Part shown: piece by piece, positions 45,187-54,873 of the stretch | Position numbering within the stretch: the first letter of the stretch is position 1 | How the letters are laid out: every line of letters starts with the position of its first letter | Assembly: GCA_965203045.1 (NCBI GenBank) | Contig: OZ241850.1 | Coordinates: 992,001-1,056,000 of the forward strand | From: G965203045 sp965203045 | GTDB lineage: Bacteria > Pseudomonadota > Gammaproteobacteria > PS1 > Pseudothioglobaceae | Direction: 5' to 3' | DNA length: 64,000 bases | Notes under the pieces: generated by a model | What the model was told of the DNA's origin: nothing | Seen by the model: only the letters and a program-made list of their open reading frames with translations | Databases searched by the model: none | Translations under genes and position numbers: made by a program

Positions 45187-46680
45187 TTATTTTAGTTGAT
45201 TAGCAATATTTTCAAAAACTTGATGAATATTACCTCCACCGCTATCAATTGCAACTGTAACTGGCATATCATGCACTTCTAATTCGTAAATTGCCTCCAT
45301 ACCAATATCGCTGAATGCAACTTTTTGCGCTTTTTTAATCGCTTTAGATATTAAATAACCAGCGCCGCCAACTGCAATTAAATACACTCTTTTGTGTTTA
45401 GTTAGTAGCTCAATTGTAGCTTTACCGCGTTCTGCTTTACCAATCATACCTAAAATTTTGGTATTTTCTAGCATCATTTTGGTATATTTATCCATTCTAG
45501 TTGCTGTGGTTGGCCCTGCTGAACCTAAAACTTCATCGCCAACCGCATCAACTGGACCCACATAATAAATAAAACGATTATTAAAATTAACCTGTTTTGG
45601 CAATGGTTTGTCTTGTTTTAATAATTTTTGAAGTCTTTTGTGAGCAGTATCTCTGCCGGTTAAAATGGTCCCAGACAATAATAAATTCTGTCCAATTTTC
45701 CACTCAGCAATATCAGTAGCGGTTAGACTATCTAGATTTACCTTTTTATACTCGCTGTAATCCATTTCAAGCGCTGGATAATCCTCCAAACTCACCTCTG
45801 GTAATTTGGCAATCCCGCTACCGTCTAAACTAAAATGCACATGACGGGTTGCTACACAATTAGGAATCATAGCAACTGGTAGTGAAGCGGCATGAGTTGG
45901 ATAATCTTTAATTTTCACATCAAGCACAGTCGTAAGCCCGCCTAAACCTTGAGCACCAATGCCTAAATTATTTATTTTATTATATAAATCCAATCTTAAT
46001 TGCTCAATATTAGTTAAGTTATTTTTAGTTTTTAATAAATGAATATCCACCGGTTCTAACAAACTACGTTTGGCAAGTAGCATTGCCTTTTCAGCAGTGC
46101 CGCCAACGCCAATACCTAAAATACCTGGCGGACACCAACCAGCACCCATAGTAGGTAGAGTTTTTAACACCCAATCAACAATGCTATCATTTGGGGTTAG
46201 TACCACAAATTTAGCTTTATTTTCAGAACCAGCTCCTTTGGCAGCCACATAAAAATTAATCTTATCGCCCTTAACAATTGAAGTGTGAATAACAGCTGGT
46301 GTATTATTTTTAGTATTAGTACGATTAAAAAGCGGGTCAGTAACAACAGAAAGTCTAAGCGGATTATCAAGTGCGGTATAAGCTTTGGCAACACCAGTAT
46401 TTATCATCTCTTCTAGTGATATGCCGTTCTCAAATTGAGTTTGCATACCTACTTCTGCGAACACATTAACAATACCTGTATCCTGACAGATAGGGCGCTG
46501 ACTAATAGCAGCTAATTTAGAATTAATTAAAATTTGAGAAATAGCGCTTTTGGCAGCAATATTACTTTCTTTTAAATACGCCTGATGCATAGCTTTGACA
46601 AAATCTTTGCTATGATAGTAAGAAATGTATTGCAATGCCAGTTCAATACTGTCTATAATATCTTGTGTTGAAATTTTCAT
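45187..46680 (-). CDS. fumA: Fumarate hydratase, class I (Fe-S)
   Basis: A 497-residue enzyme interconverting fumarate and malate in the TCA cycle. Both the alpha domain (RPICQDTGIVNVF, GAGWCPPGILGIG, IPNCVATRH, giving three cluster Cys) and the beta domain (GRDTAHKRL, GSAGPTTATRMDKY, GGAGYLI) are in one chain. It is somewhat shorter than E. coli FumA (548). The class I type is oxygen-sensitive. The symbol could equally be fumB. It is divergent from mreB across 85 bases. Confidence 0.93.
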   Translation of the reverse strand: MKISTQDIIDSIELALQYISYYHSKDFVKAMHQAYLKESNIAAKSAISQILINSKLAAISQRPICQDTGIVNVFAEVGMQTQFENGISLEEMINTGVAKAYTALDNPLRLSVVTDPLFNRTNTKNNTPAVIHTSIVKGDKINFYVAAKGAGSENKAKFVVLTPNDSIVDWVLKTLPTMGAGWCPPGILGIGVGGTAEKAMLLAKRSLLEPVDIHLLKTKNNLTNIEQLRLDLYNKINNLGIGAQGLGGLTTVLDVKIKDYPTHAASLPVAMIPNCVATRHVHFSLDGSGIAKLPEVSLEDYPALEMDYSEYKKVNLDSLTATDIAEWKIGQNLLLSGTILTGRDTAHKRLQKLLKQDKPLPKQVNFNNRFIYYVGPVDAVGDEVLGSAGPTTATRMDKYTKMMLENTKILGMIGKAERGKATIELLTKHKRVYLIAVGGAGYLISKAIKKAQKVAFSDIGMEAIYELEVHDMPVTVAIDSGGGNIHQVFENIANQLK

Positions 46681-46765
46681 TATTGCATTCTAACTTGGCT
46701 ATATAATAATGCTTTTATTATAACCTGTTGGGTAGAGGCAAAATTATTTTAATAAGGATAAAGCT

Positions 46766-47797
46766 ATGTTCAACTTTTTTAAATCATCTGATCTTTCTAT
46801 TGATCTTGGCACTGCTAATACTTTAATTTGTATGAATAATGAAATCGTGCTTGATGAACCGTCTGTAGTGGCCATTCGTAATGATAAAGGTATTGAAAAT
46901 TCAACTGTTATTGCTGTTGGTCAAGAAGCAAAATTAATGCTTGGTAGAACTCCGGGTTCTATTGAGGCAATTCGTCCGATGAAAGACGGTGTAATTGCTG
47001 ATTTTAAAGTAACCGAGAAAATGTTACAGCATTTTATCAAAAAAGTGCTGAAATCAAGCTTTTTTAGTCCAAGTCCAAAAGTGTTGATTTGTGTGCCTTG
47101 TGGCGCGACTCAAGTTGAGCGGCGTGCCATTAAGGAAAGTGCTATCGGCGCTGGTGCTAAAAATGTTTATTTAATTGATGAACCAATGGCAGCTGCGCTT
47201 GGTGCCGGTATGCCTATTCACGAAGCAACTGGTTCAATGGTAATTGATGTTGGCGGTGGGACTACTGAAATTGCTGTTATGTCGCTAAATGGCATTGTTT
47301 ATTCCGATTCAGTGAGGGTTGGCGGCGATCGTTTGGACGAGACTATTATTAAATATATTCGTTCTCAATACGGCACTATTATTGGTGAAGCTACTGCCGA
47401 ACGTATTAAACAAGAAGTAGGTTCTGCCTATCCTAGCAATGCTGTTAAAGAAATTACTGTTCATGGTCGTAATATTGCCGATGGTATTCCCATTACTTTT
47501 AGTGTATCTAATACTGAAATTTTAGAAGCATCAAGAGAAGTATTGGAAATGATTATCTCCGGTATTAAAACCGCTTTGGAGAATACTCCCCCAGAGTTGG
47601 GGTCAGACATTGCTGAAAGCGGTATCGTCCTTACTGGTGGTGGCGCTTTATTAGAAGGGTTAGACAAGCTAATTTCGCATGAAACCAAATTACCGGTTAG
47701 AGTCTCAGAAGACCCTCTTACTTGTGTTGCCAAAGGTGGTGGTATTGCCTTGGATATGATTAACAAGCACAATATGTTTTTCCTAGCTTCGGAATAA
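46766..47797 (+). CDS. mreB: Rod-shape actin homologue MreB
   Basis: A 343-residue actin-fold protein: DLGTANTLI (phosphate 1), IDEPMAAALGAG, VIDVGGGTTEIAVMS (phosphate 2) and GIVLTGGGALLEGLD (adenosine). It organises the elongasome at the inner membrane. A good ribosome site (AAGGA) lies about eight bases before the ATG. It begins mreB-mreC-mreD-mrdA, so the cell is probably rod-shaped. Confidence 0.98.
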   Translation: MFNFFKSSDLSIDLGTANTLICMNNEIVLDEPSVVAIRNDKGIENSTVIAVGQEAKLMLGRTPGSIEAIRPMKDGVIADFKVTEKMLQHFIKKVLKSSFFSPSPKVLICVPCGATQVERRAIKESAIGAGAKNVYLIDEPMAAALGAGMPIHEATGSMVIDVGGGTTEIAVMSLNGIVYSDSVRVGGDRLDETIIKYIRSQYGTIIGEATAERIKQEVGSAYPSNAVKEITVHGRNIADGIPITFSVSNTEILEASREVLEMIISGIKTALENTPPELGSDIAESGIVLTGGGALLEGLDKLISHETKLPVRVSEDPLTCVAKGGGIALDMINKHNMFFLASE

Positions 47798-47819
47798 TTA
47801 GTTTTGTTTTTAACAAGCG

Positions 47820-48614
47820 GTGCAAATCAAACACCATCTCCTGCCCATTATTATAGCAATTACCCTAATGTTAGTGGGCAAACCTGATGTGCTTAAAATC
47901 CGTCAAACACTTAGTTATTTTATTTCACCAATTTATGCTTTAATTGAAGTTCCTTATCAATTTTATAATTGGGTTTTTGAATATGGGCAGGATAGAGAAA
48001 GTTTACTAAATCAAATTAATCAATTAAAATATGAAAATACTGCTCTTAAAGCTCAGCTACAAACTCATCATAATACTTTAATTGAGCTAAATAAACTTAA
48101 AAAATTTTTACAGGCCGATTATCAAATTGGTAAAAGCAATACCCAATTAGTAACCGTTAATCATATTAATCAATCACGGTTTAGCAAAAAAATTATTATC
48201 AACAAGGGCAGTAATGATGGTATCAAAGTTGGTCAAGTTGCTATTGGCACTAAAGGTATTATTGGTCAAGTTTTTTCTGTTAATCCTTATTACAGTTCTG
48301 TGCTAGCTATTAGTGATGCTACACATTATATTTCGGTTAAAAACAATCGTAGCAATATTCGCGCTATTGCTCAAGGTATGGCAACTTATAACCATAAATT
48401 AAAGCTTAATTTTGTGCCTAAAAATTCTGATATTAAAGTTAGTGATGTTTTTGTATCAAGTCAACTGGCGCCACATCGTTTTCCTCAAAATCATCCTCTT
48501 GCAATCGTTAGCAAAGTTGACAATACTCATCCTACTTTTATGAATGTGGAATTAACACCAGTAGAAGCAATTGATCAATTAGAATTTATGCTAATTATTA
48601 CCGATGAAAAATAA
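47820..48614 (+). CDS. mreC: Rod-shape protein MreC
   Basis: A 264-residue bitopic protein starting with GTG. One N-terminal membrane helix, a short coiled coil (QINQLKYENTALKAQL) and the periplasmic beta domain with INKGSNDGIKVGQVAIG and GIIGQV, where MreC contacts PBP2. It is shorter than the E. coli protein (367), lacking the C-terminal tail. It overlaps mreD by 11 bases. Confidence 0.94.
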   Translation: MQIKHHLLPIIIAITLMLVGKPDVLKIRQTLSYFISPIYALIEVPYQFYNWVFEYGQDRESLLNQINQLKYENTALKAQLQTHHNTLIELNKLKKFLQADYQIGKSNTQLVTVNHINQSRFSKKIIINKGSNDGIKVGQVAIGTKGIIGQVFSVNPYYSSVLAISDATHYISVKNNRSNIRAIAQGMATYNHKLKLNFVPKNSDIKVSDVFVSSQLAPHRFPQNHPLAIVSKVDNTHPTFMNVELTPVEAIDQLEFMLIITDEK

Positions 48615-49074
48615 TAAGTATTTTGTATTAATAAAACTACTATTACTGGCTTTAATAATAAGCGCTATTCCCATTGTGCCAACTTTTTTAATGCCGATTT
48701 GGTCGCTACTATTTTTTAGCTATTGGATGCTTTATAGTTATCATGCCAAACCGGCATTTCCTGCCTTAATTTTTGGGTTATTTTTTGATGTACTTTATGG
48801 TGATTTGCTAGGACAACATAGTTTGGCTTTAATTTTAAGCAGTTTATTTATTTTTTATGTTAAACAATCATTTTATTTTTCTAATACTACCACTCAACAA
48901 GTTTATTTAACAATTGCTAGCACAATTTACATATTAAGCCTATGGTTTAGTCAAATGCTCTATAGTGCGACTATTTACTTGGATTGGCAATTTTTTATTG
49001 GTATTCTTATCACCCCAATAATTTGGCCTATTACTTTGTGGTTCTGTGGCAAAATTTGTGCAATTAAAGCCTAA
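48604..49074 (+). CDS. mreD: Rod-shape protein MreD
   Basis: A 156-residue inner-membrane protein with about five hydrophobic segments. Conserved features are VPTFLMPIWSLLFFSYW and GLFFDVLYGDLLGQHSL. It is small and poorly conserved, but its position between mreC and mrdA makes the assignment firm. Confidence 0.92.
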   Translation: MKNNKYFVLIKLLLLALIISAIPIVPTFLMPIWSLLFFSYWMLYSYHAKPAFPALIFGLFFDVLYGDLLGQHSLALILSSLFIFYVKQSFYFSNTTTQQVYLTIASTIYILSLWFSQMLYSATIYLDWQFFIGILITPIIWPITLWFCGKICAIKA

Positions 49075-49079
49075 TAAAA

Positions 49080-50906
49080 ATGCAACTTAGTAACCCTAAA
49101 TTAGAAAATAGTCTGTTTTTTAGACGGATAAAACTTAGTGTTATTATTATTATTGTTACGTTTTTGTTATTATTAATACGTATTTTAAATCTACAATTCT
49201 TTAATTATGACTATTACAGCCAAGAATCGCTAGATAATCAATCACTTTTTTTATACATTCCACCAGAACGTGGTAATATTTTTGATCGCAATGGTCGTCT
49301 AATTGCTGGTAATAAATTAGTCTATCAATTAAGTATTACTCCAGAAAACACAACAAGTGTTAGTGCTACTCTTGCTCAATTAAAACAAGATGGTATTATC
49401 AGCGACCAACAAATTTCGCGCTACCGCAAAAGAAAACATAATTACCAATTTTTCCAAGATATTCCAATAGCAAATATTAATGAAGCCAGTATGTCATTGG
49501 TATTAAGTTCTCAATCTTATAAAGGGCTTGATATTCAACCTATTTTTAAACGTACCTATACTGATGGCAGTGTTTTTAGTCATATTATTGGCTATGTTGG
49601 CAGTATTAATAAAACAGAACAGGAACAGCTCAATCTAGATGAATACAAAGGTATTAATCAAATAGGTAAAACCGGTATTGAAAAATATTATCAATCTCGT
49701 CTCAAAGGCTTAGCTGGCAGACAAAGTGTAATTCGTAATGCCAATGGTCGTAATATAAGCACACGCTTAATTAAAGCTGCCGAACCTGGAGAGGACCTAC
49801 ATTTAAGCGTGGATTATGAATTACAAAAAAAAGCGTTAGATTTATTGCAAAATAAACGCGGCGCTATTGTGATGATGTTAGTTAAAACTAGCGAAGTTTT
49901 GGTTTTGGCAAGCGCTCCTAGTTTTGATGCCAATGCTTTTATTGGCGGAATTAGTCAAAAAGATTATAATACCCTACAAAATAATACCAATGAACCATTA
50001 TTTAATCGAGCCATACAAGGTAGTTATCCACCGGGTTCGACTATCAAACCATTTGTAGCTCTTGCCGCTCTTGAAAGTGATGCTACGCTTAAAGACCATA
50101 AAGTTTTTTGTAAAGGCGTTTATTACCTGCCGAGTAATGACCATCAATATAGAGATTGGAAGCCCGGCGGTCATGGTCTGGTAGATATTAAGCAATCAAT
50201 TGCCCAGTCTTGTGATGTGTTTTTTTATGATATTGCTCGTAAAATTGGTATTGATACTATTTTTAATCAACTACAACAATTTAATTTTGGTAGCAAAACT
50301 GGAATTGATTTAATGGGCGAGGTTAGCGGTGTCCTTCCTTCTGCTAAATGGAAGCTTCAAACCAAAGGTGAACCTTGGTATTTAGGTGAGACAATTATTG
50401 TTGGTATTGGACAAGGTTTTATGACAGTAACGCCACTACAACTTGCTTTAGCTAATGTTGTTTTAGCTAATCGTGGTAAATTAGTAATGCCAAAACTCCT
50501 CAAATATAGCCAAAATTATCAAGGCAAAATTTGGAAAAAGCCAGAACAATTTCAGCAGTTAATTATTAAAGATATTAATCACTACGCAGAAGTTATTGAA
50601 GGTATGAGGCAAGCTATTTATGGACCTTTAGGTACCGCACGACGTCTAAGTAAAGACTTATCTTATACTGTAGCTGGCAAAACCGGTACTGCTCAGGTTT
50701 TTAGTCTGGCGCGCGATGAATCTTATGTGGAACAAAACTTACCTGAAAACCTAAGAGACCATGCTTTATTTAGTGCTTTTGCTCCTATTCAAAATCCAGA
50801 AGTAGCTATTGCTGTTATTGTTGAAAATGCTGGCAGCGGTTCTGCTTATGCCGCGCCAATTGCTAAAAAAATGCTAGATGCTTATTTTGAAACTAAAGCA
50901 TTATAG
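49080..50906 (+). CDS. mrdA: Penicillin-binding protein 2 (elongasome transpeptidase)
   Basis: A 608-residue class B PBP: a single N-terminal membrane helix, the pedestal domain starting PPERGNIFDRNGRLIA, then the transpeptidase with active-site STIK (in YPPGSTIKP), SCD as the SxN element and KTGTAQVF. It cross-links lateral-wall peptidoglycan with MreBCD and RodA. rodA does not follow; asd is next, so the usual mrdA-mrdB pairing is broken here. Confidence 0.96.
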   Translation: MQLSNPKLENSLFFRRIKLSVIIIIVTFLLLLIRILNLQFFNYDYYSQESLDNQSLFLYIPPERGNIFDRNGRLIAGNKLVYQLSITPENTTSVSATLAQLKQDGIISDQQISRYRKRKHNYQFFQDIPIANINEASMSLVLSSQSYKGLDIQPIFKRTYTDGSVFSHIIGYVGSINKTEQEQLNLDEYKGINQIGKTGIEKYYQSRLKGLAGRQSVIRNANGRNISTRLIKAAEPGEDLHLSVDYELQKKALDLLQNKRGAIVMMLVKTSEVLVLASAPSFDANAFIGGISQKDYNTLQNNTNEPLFNRAIQGSYPPGSTIKPFVALAALESDATLKDHKVFCKGVYYLPSNDHQYRDWKPGGHGLVDIKQSIAQSCDVFFYDIARKIGIDTIFNQLQQFNFGSKTGIDLMGEVSGVLPSAKWKLQTKGEPWYLGETIIVGIGQGFMTVTPLQLALANVVLANRGKLVMPKLLKYSQNYQGKIWKKPEQFQQLIIKDINHYAEVIEGMRQAIYGPLGTARRLSKDLSYTVAGKTGTAQVFSLARDESYVEQNLPENLRDHALFSAFAPIQNPEVAIAVIVENAGSGSAYAAPIAKKMLDAYFETKAL

Positions 50907-50942
50907 ATTAAGTATAATACCTATTTTAATAACTCATTGACA

Positions 50943-51965
50943 ATGACAAAAACATACAATGTTGCTGTAGTTGGAGCAACTGGGGCAGTAGGAAAGACAA
51001 TTCTGAGTATTTTGGAGCAACGTAATTTTCCTGTTAAGAATTTATATCCGCTGGCGTCAGAGCGTTCAGCAGGCAAACAAATTTCATTCAAAGGTAAGCA
51101 TATTAGTATTGAAAATCTGGCTGATTTTGATTTTAATAAAATTCAGGTCGGGCTATTTTCAGCTGGTGGGTTAGTTTCAAAGCAGTATGCACCAAAAGCA
51201 GCAACAGCTGGCTGTGTAGTAATTGACAATACATCATATTTTCGCTATCAAGATGATATTCCTTTAGTCGTGCCTGAGGTTAATGCTAGCGCTATTGTTA
51301 ATTATAAACAACGTAATATTATTGCTAACCCTAATTGTTCTACTATTCAAATGGTAGTTGCATTGAAGCCAATTTATGATAAGGTTGGTATCAGTCGTAT
51401 TAATGTTGCCACCTATCAGGCAGTTTCTGGGTCGGGGCAATCGGCTATTAGTGAACTTACTGATCAAACTATTAATCTATTAAACGGTAAATCGATAGAC
51501 ATCAAAATTTATCCCAAACAAATTGCTTTTAATGTGTTACCGCATATTGATGTTTTTGGTGATAATGGTTATACCAAAGAAGAGATGAAAATGGTTTGGG
51601 AGACGCGGAAAATTTTTGGTGATGATAGCATTTTAGTCAATCCTACTGCGGTGCGGGTGCCTGTTGTTTATGGTCATTCTGAAGCGGTGCATATTGAGAC
51701 TAAAACTCCAATTAGTGCGGCTGATGCTAAAAAAGAGCTTCAAGCAGCATCGGGAGTAAATGTAATTGACGAACATAAAGATGGCGGTTATGCCACTCCA
51801 TTTACTGAGGCTAGTAATAAAGATGATGTATTTGTTAGTCGTATTCGTAAAGATATCTCTCACCCTTTAGGCTTGAATTTATGGGTAGTAGCTGATAATA
51901 TTCGTAAAGGCGCGGCGCTTAATAGTGTCCAAATTGCTGAAATTTTAATTAAAGATTATTTATAA
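50943..51965 (+). CDS. asd: Aspartate-semialdehyde dehydrogenase
   Basis: A 340-residue NADPH enzyme making aspartate semialdehyde for lysine/DAP, threonine and methionine. The ATG at 50943 (MTKTYNVAVVGATGAVG) is chosen over the TTG two codons before. The nucleotide loop VGATGAVG, the catalytic NPNCSTIQMV and PVVYGHSEAVH are present. It supplies diaminopimelate precursor for the wall and starts a biosynthetic run with hisB, hisH and purE. Confidence 0.96.
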   Translation: MTKTYNVAVVGATGAVGKTILSILEQRNFPVKNLYPLASERSAGKQISFKGKHISIENLADFDFNKIQVGLFSAGGLVSKQYAPKAATAGCVVIDNTSYFRYQDDIPLVVPEVNASAIVNYKQRNIIANPNCSTIQMVVALKPIYDKVGISRINVATYQAVSGSGQSAISELTDQTINLLNGKSIDIKIYPKQIAFNVLPHIDVFGDNGYTKEEMKMVWETRKIFGDDSILVNPTAVRVPVVYGHSEAVHIETKTPISAADAKKELQAASGVNVIDEHKDGGYATPFTEASNKDDVFVSRIRKDISHPLGLNLWVVADNIRKGAALNSVQIAEILIKDYL

Positions 51966-51970
51966 TTCTA

Positions 51971-52555
51971 ATGATTACTGTAAATCGCAAAACTAATGAG
52001 ACCAATATTACTATTGGTCTTGCTAGTGGTTCTGGTAAGGCTAATATTGACACTGGAGTGCCATTTCTAAATCATATGCTAGAACAAGTAGCTCGCCATA
52101 GTATGCTAGATTTGAATATTCGTTGTGTTGGTGATACTCATATTGATGACCACCACAGCGTTGAGGATGTTGGTATCACTTTTGGGCAAGCTCTTGCGAA
52201 ATTAGTTGGCGATAAAAAAGGTTTGTGCCGTTATGGTTGTTCTTATGTGCCGCTTGATGAGGCTTTATCCCGTGTGGTACTAGATTTATCCGGACGCCCT
52301 GGTTTGTTTTATGATGTTAAATTTGTCCGTTCTGCCATAGGTAAATTTGATGTAGATTTATTAGCGGAGTTTTTTGGTGGGTTGGTTAATCATAGTGCAA
52401 TAACCTTGCATATTGAAAACTTAAAAGGTAATAATGCCCATCACCAAGCAGAAACTATTTTTAAAGCTTTTGGCAGAGCATTAAGAATAGCGCTTAGTAA
52501 AGATAAACAGCTTGGTAATATCATACCTTCTACTAAGGGTAGTTTGAGTGGCTAA
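51971..52555 (+). CDS. hisB: Imidazoleglycerol-phosphate dehydratase
   Basis: A 194-residue monofunctional HisB (no phosphatase domain). Metal-binding motifs are HIDDHHSVEDVGI and the C-terminal AHHQAETIFKAFGRALR; PFLNHMLEQVARHS is also diagnostic. It catalyses the sixth step of histidine synthesis. It overlaps hisH by eight bases. Confidence 0.97.
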   Translation: MITVNRKTNETNITIGLASGSGKANIDTGVPFLNHMLEQVARHSMLDLNIRCVGDTHIDDHHSVEDVGITFGQALAKLVGDKKGLCRYGCSYVPLDEALSRVVLDLSGRPGLFYDVKFVRSAIGKFDVDLLAEFFGGLVNHSAITLHIENLKGNNAHHQAETIFKAFGRALRIALSKDKQLGNIIPSTKGSLSG

Positions 52556-53171
52556 AAAGACTATTGCCATTATTGATTATGCAATGGGCAATATTCGTTC
52601 GGTGCAACAAGGTTTACGCCATATTGCTCCTAATGACTGGGTTATTGTTACTAACGATAAAACACGAATTAATAGTGCTGATAAAATTGTTTTTCCTGGG
52701 CAAGGTGCAATGGGCGCCTGTATGAGCGCACTAGAAAAGCATGATTTAATTGATGTTATTAAATTATGCGCTAGTGAAAAACCGTTCTTAGGTATTTGTT
52801 TGGGTCTACAATTATTATTTGACTATAGTGGAGAAAATGGCGGCATTGATGGTTTAGGCATTATTGGCGGTGAAGTGGCGCGTTTTACTAATAATGAGTT
52901 GAAAATTCCGCATATGGGCTGGAATACAGTTAAGCAAATTAGAGAAAATCTGTTATGGCATAAAATTGATGATGATGCTAGCTTTTATGCGGTTCATAGC
53001 TATTTTGTGGTCCCTGATGATAATAAAACTACTATAGGCAGCAGTAATTATGGCGTTGATTTTAGTTGCGCGATTGCTAAAGGCAATTTATTTGCAGTGC
53101 AATTTCACCCAGAAAAAAGTCAGCACAATGGTTTACAATTATTAAAAAACTTTAGTCAAATTAAGGAGTAA
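52548..53171 (+). CDS. hisH: Imidazole glycerol phosphate synthase glutaminase subunit
   Basis: A 207-residue class I glutamine amidotransferase starting with GTG inside the end of hisB. AIIDYAMGNIRSV at the start, the nucleophile loop FLGICLGLQLLF, and the catalytic HPEKS near the C-terminus are visible. It feeds ammonia to HisF; hisA and hisF are not in the window, unlike the usual hisBHAF order. Confidence 0.96.
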   Translation: MAKKTIAIIDYAMGNIRSVQQGLRHIAPNDWVIVTNDKTRINSADKIVFPGQGAMGACMSALEKHDLIDVIKLCASEKPFLGICLGLQLLFDYSGENGGIDGLGIIGGEVARFTNNELKIPHMGWNTVKQIRENLLWHKIDDDASFYAVHSYFVVPDDNKTTIGSSNYGVDFSCAIAKGNLFAVQFHPEKSQHNGLQLLKNFSQIKE

Positions 53172-53173
53172 AA

Positions 53174-53656
53174 ATGTCAGAGAAAACATTTGTTGCAATT
53201 ATGATGGGCTCAGATTCCGATATGCCTACTTTAAAAAATACTTGTAAAATTTTAAATAAATTTGGTGTTAATTATGAAATTAAAATTGCCTCTGCTCACC
53301 GCACACCAGAATATACCAAACAATTTATAGCTGATGCAGAAAAGCGCGGTTGTAAAGTTTTTATAGCAGCAGCCGGACTTGCTGCCCATTTGGCAGGAGC
53401 TGTGGCAGCGCATACTATCAAACCTGTAATTGGCATTCCTATAAATGCTGCTCTAGGTGGTCTTGACTCACTGTTATCTACTGTTCAAATGCCAGGAGGT
53501 ATTCCAGTTGCAAGCGTTGCAATCGGCAGTGCTGGTGCTAAAAATGCTGCTTATTTAGCTGTCCAGATTTTAGCTACCAACGATAAAGACCTAGCTAAAA
53601 AATTAATAACAGAACGTGCTGAAAATACCCAAGCAATTATAGCAAAGAACAAATAA
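53174..53656 (+). CDS. purE: N5-carboxyaminoimidazole ribonucleotide mutase
   Basis: A 160-residue class I PurE with MMGSDSDMPT, SAHRTPEYT and AAGLAAHLAGAVAAHT. It converts N5-CAIR to CAIR in purine synthesis. It sits two bases after hisH and two before rarA. purK, its partner, is not adjacent. Confidence 0.97.
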   Translation: MSEKTFVAIMMGSDSDMPTLKNTCKILNKFGVNYEIKIASAHRTPEYTKQFIADAEKRGCKVFIAAAGLAAHLAGAVAAHTIKPVIGIPINAALGGLDSLLSTVQMPGGIPVASVAIGSAGAKNAAYLAVQILATNDKDLAKKLITERAENTQAIIAKNK

Positions 53657-53658
53657 TA

Positions 53659-54873
53659 ATGATACCTCTTGCCCAGCAATTACGTCCAAAATCTTTGGCT
53701 GAATTTGTTGGTCAAGACCATATTGTTAATAAAAAATCACCACTTTACAAAGCGATTAGTAAAAACGAATTATACTCAATGTTATTTTGGGGTCCGCCTG
53801 GGGTTGGCAAAACCACTTTAGCCAATATTATTGCCAATACTTGTGGTATTGATTTTGTGCAATTATCAGCGGTCAAAGCTGGCGTTAAAGATATTAAATT
53901 GGTGGTTGAAGCGGCTAAAAAATCTACTCAATTAGTTCTATTTATTGATGAAATTCATAGTTTTAATAAGTCGCAACAAGACGCACTACTGCCACATATT
54001 GAATTAGGGCTAATTACTTTAATCGCTGCCACCGTTCATAATCCGTCTTTTGAAGTTAATTCTGCGTTACTATCGCGCCTAATTGTTTATATATTCAAAC
54101 CTCTTAGCAATACCGAATTAGGTAAAATTTTAAGTAAAATCAAAACTTTAAAATTTACAACTGAAGCTAAAAATAGTCTTATTAAAGCTGCAGGTGGTGA
54201 TGCAAGACGTCTGTTAAATTTAGCACAATTACTACCTCAATCTAGTAAAAAATTTAAGCTCGCAGACCTTAGTAATTTATCAAAATCACCGATGGCTAAC
54301 TTTGATAAAGGGGGTGATATTTTCTATCAACAACTTTCTGCTTTTCATAAATCGGTTAGAGGCAGTTCGCCAGATGGAGCGCTTTACTGGTTTGCCAGAA
54401 TGATAGGCGGTGGGGCTGATGTCAAAGTTATTGCTAGAAGATTATTAGCAATTGCTACAGAAGATGTTGGTAATGCCGACCCCAAAGCCTTAGAAATTTG
54501 TCTTAACGCTTGGGATACTTACCACCGTTTAGGTGATAAAGAAGGACATCGCGCTATAGCCCAAGCGGCCGTTTATTGCGCAGTTGCTGCCAAAAGTAAC
54601 GCCACTTATCTAGCATGGAATAAAGCCCAGATTGATGCTCAAAAAACCCAATATTTAGCGGTGCCTAAACACTTGTGCAATGCACCTGATAAATTAAGCA
54701 AACAATTAGGTTTAGGTAAAGACTACCGCTACGCCCACGATGAAGCTGATGCTATTGCCAAAGGACAAACTTACTTCCCTGTTGAATTAGGCGAGCGGCT
54801 TTACTACCAACCTACTGATAGAGGAATAGAGAGCAAAATCAAGCAACGGTTAAAAAAAATAAGAGATGATTAA
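53659..54873 (+). CDS. rarA: Replication-associated recombination protein RarA (MgsA)
   Basis: A 404-residue AAA+ ATPase related to clamp loaders. LRPKSLAEFVGQDHIV, Walker A GPPGVGKTT, Walker B FIDEIHSFNKSQQDALL, then GGDARRLLN and the C-terminal MIGGGADVKVIARRLL are diagnostic. It acts at stalled forks. Its end overlaps convergent secF by four bases. Confidence 0.96.
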   Translation: MIPLAQQLRPKSLAEFVGQDHIVNKKSPLYKAISKNELYSMLFWGPPGVGKTTLANIIANTCGIDFVQLSAVKAGVKDIKLVVEAAKKSTQLVLFIDEIHSFNKSQQDALLPHIELGLITLIAATVHNPSFEVNSALLSRLIVYIFKPLSNTELGKILSKIKTLKFTTEAKNSLIKAAGGDARRLLNLAQLLPQSSKKFKLADLSNLSKSPMANFDKGGDIFYQQLSAFHKSVRGSSPDGALYWFARMIGGGADVKVIARRLLAIATEDVGNADPKALEICLNAWDTYHRLGDKEGHRAIAQAAVYCAVAAKSNATYLAWNKAQIDAQKTQYLAVPKHLCNAPDKLSKQLGLGKDYRYAHDEADAIAKGQTYFPVELGERLYYQPTDRGIESKIKQRLKKIRDD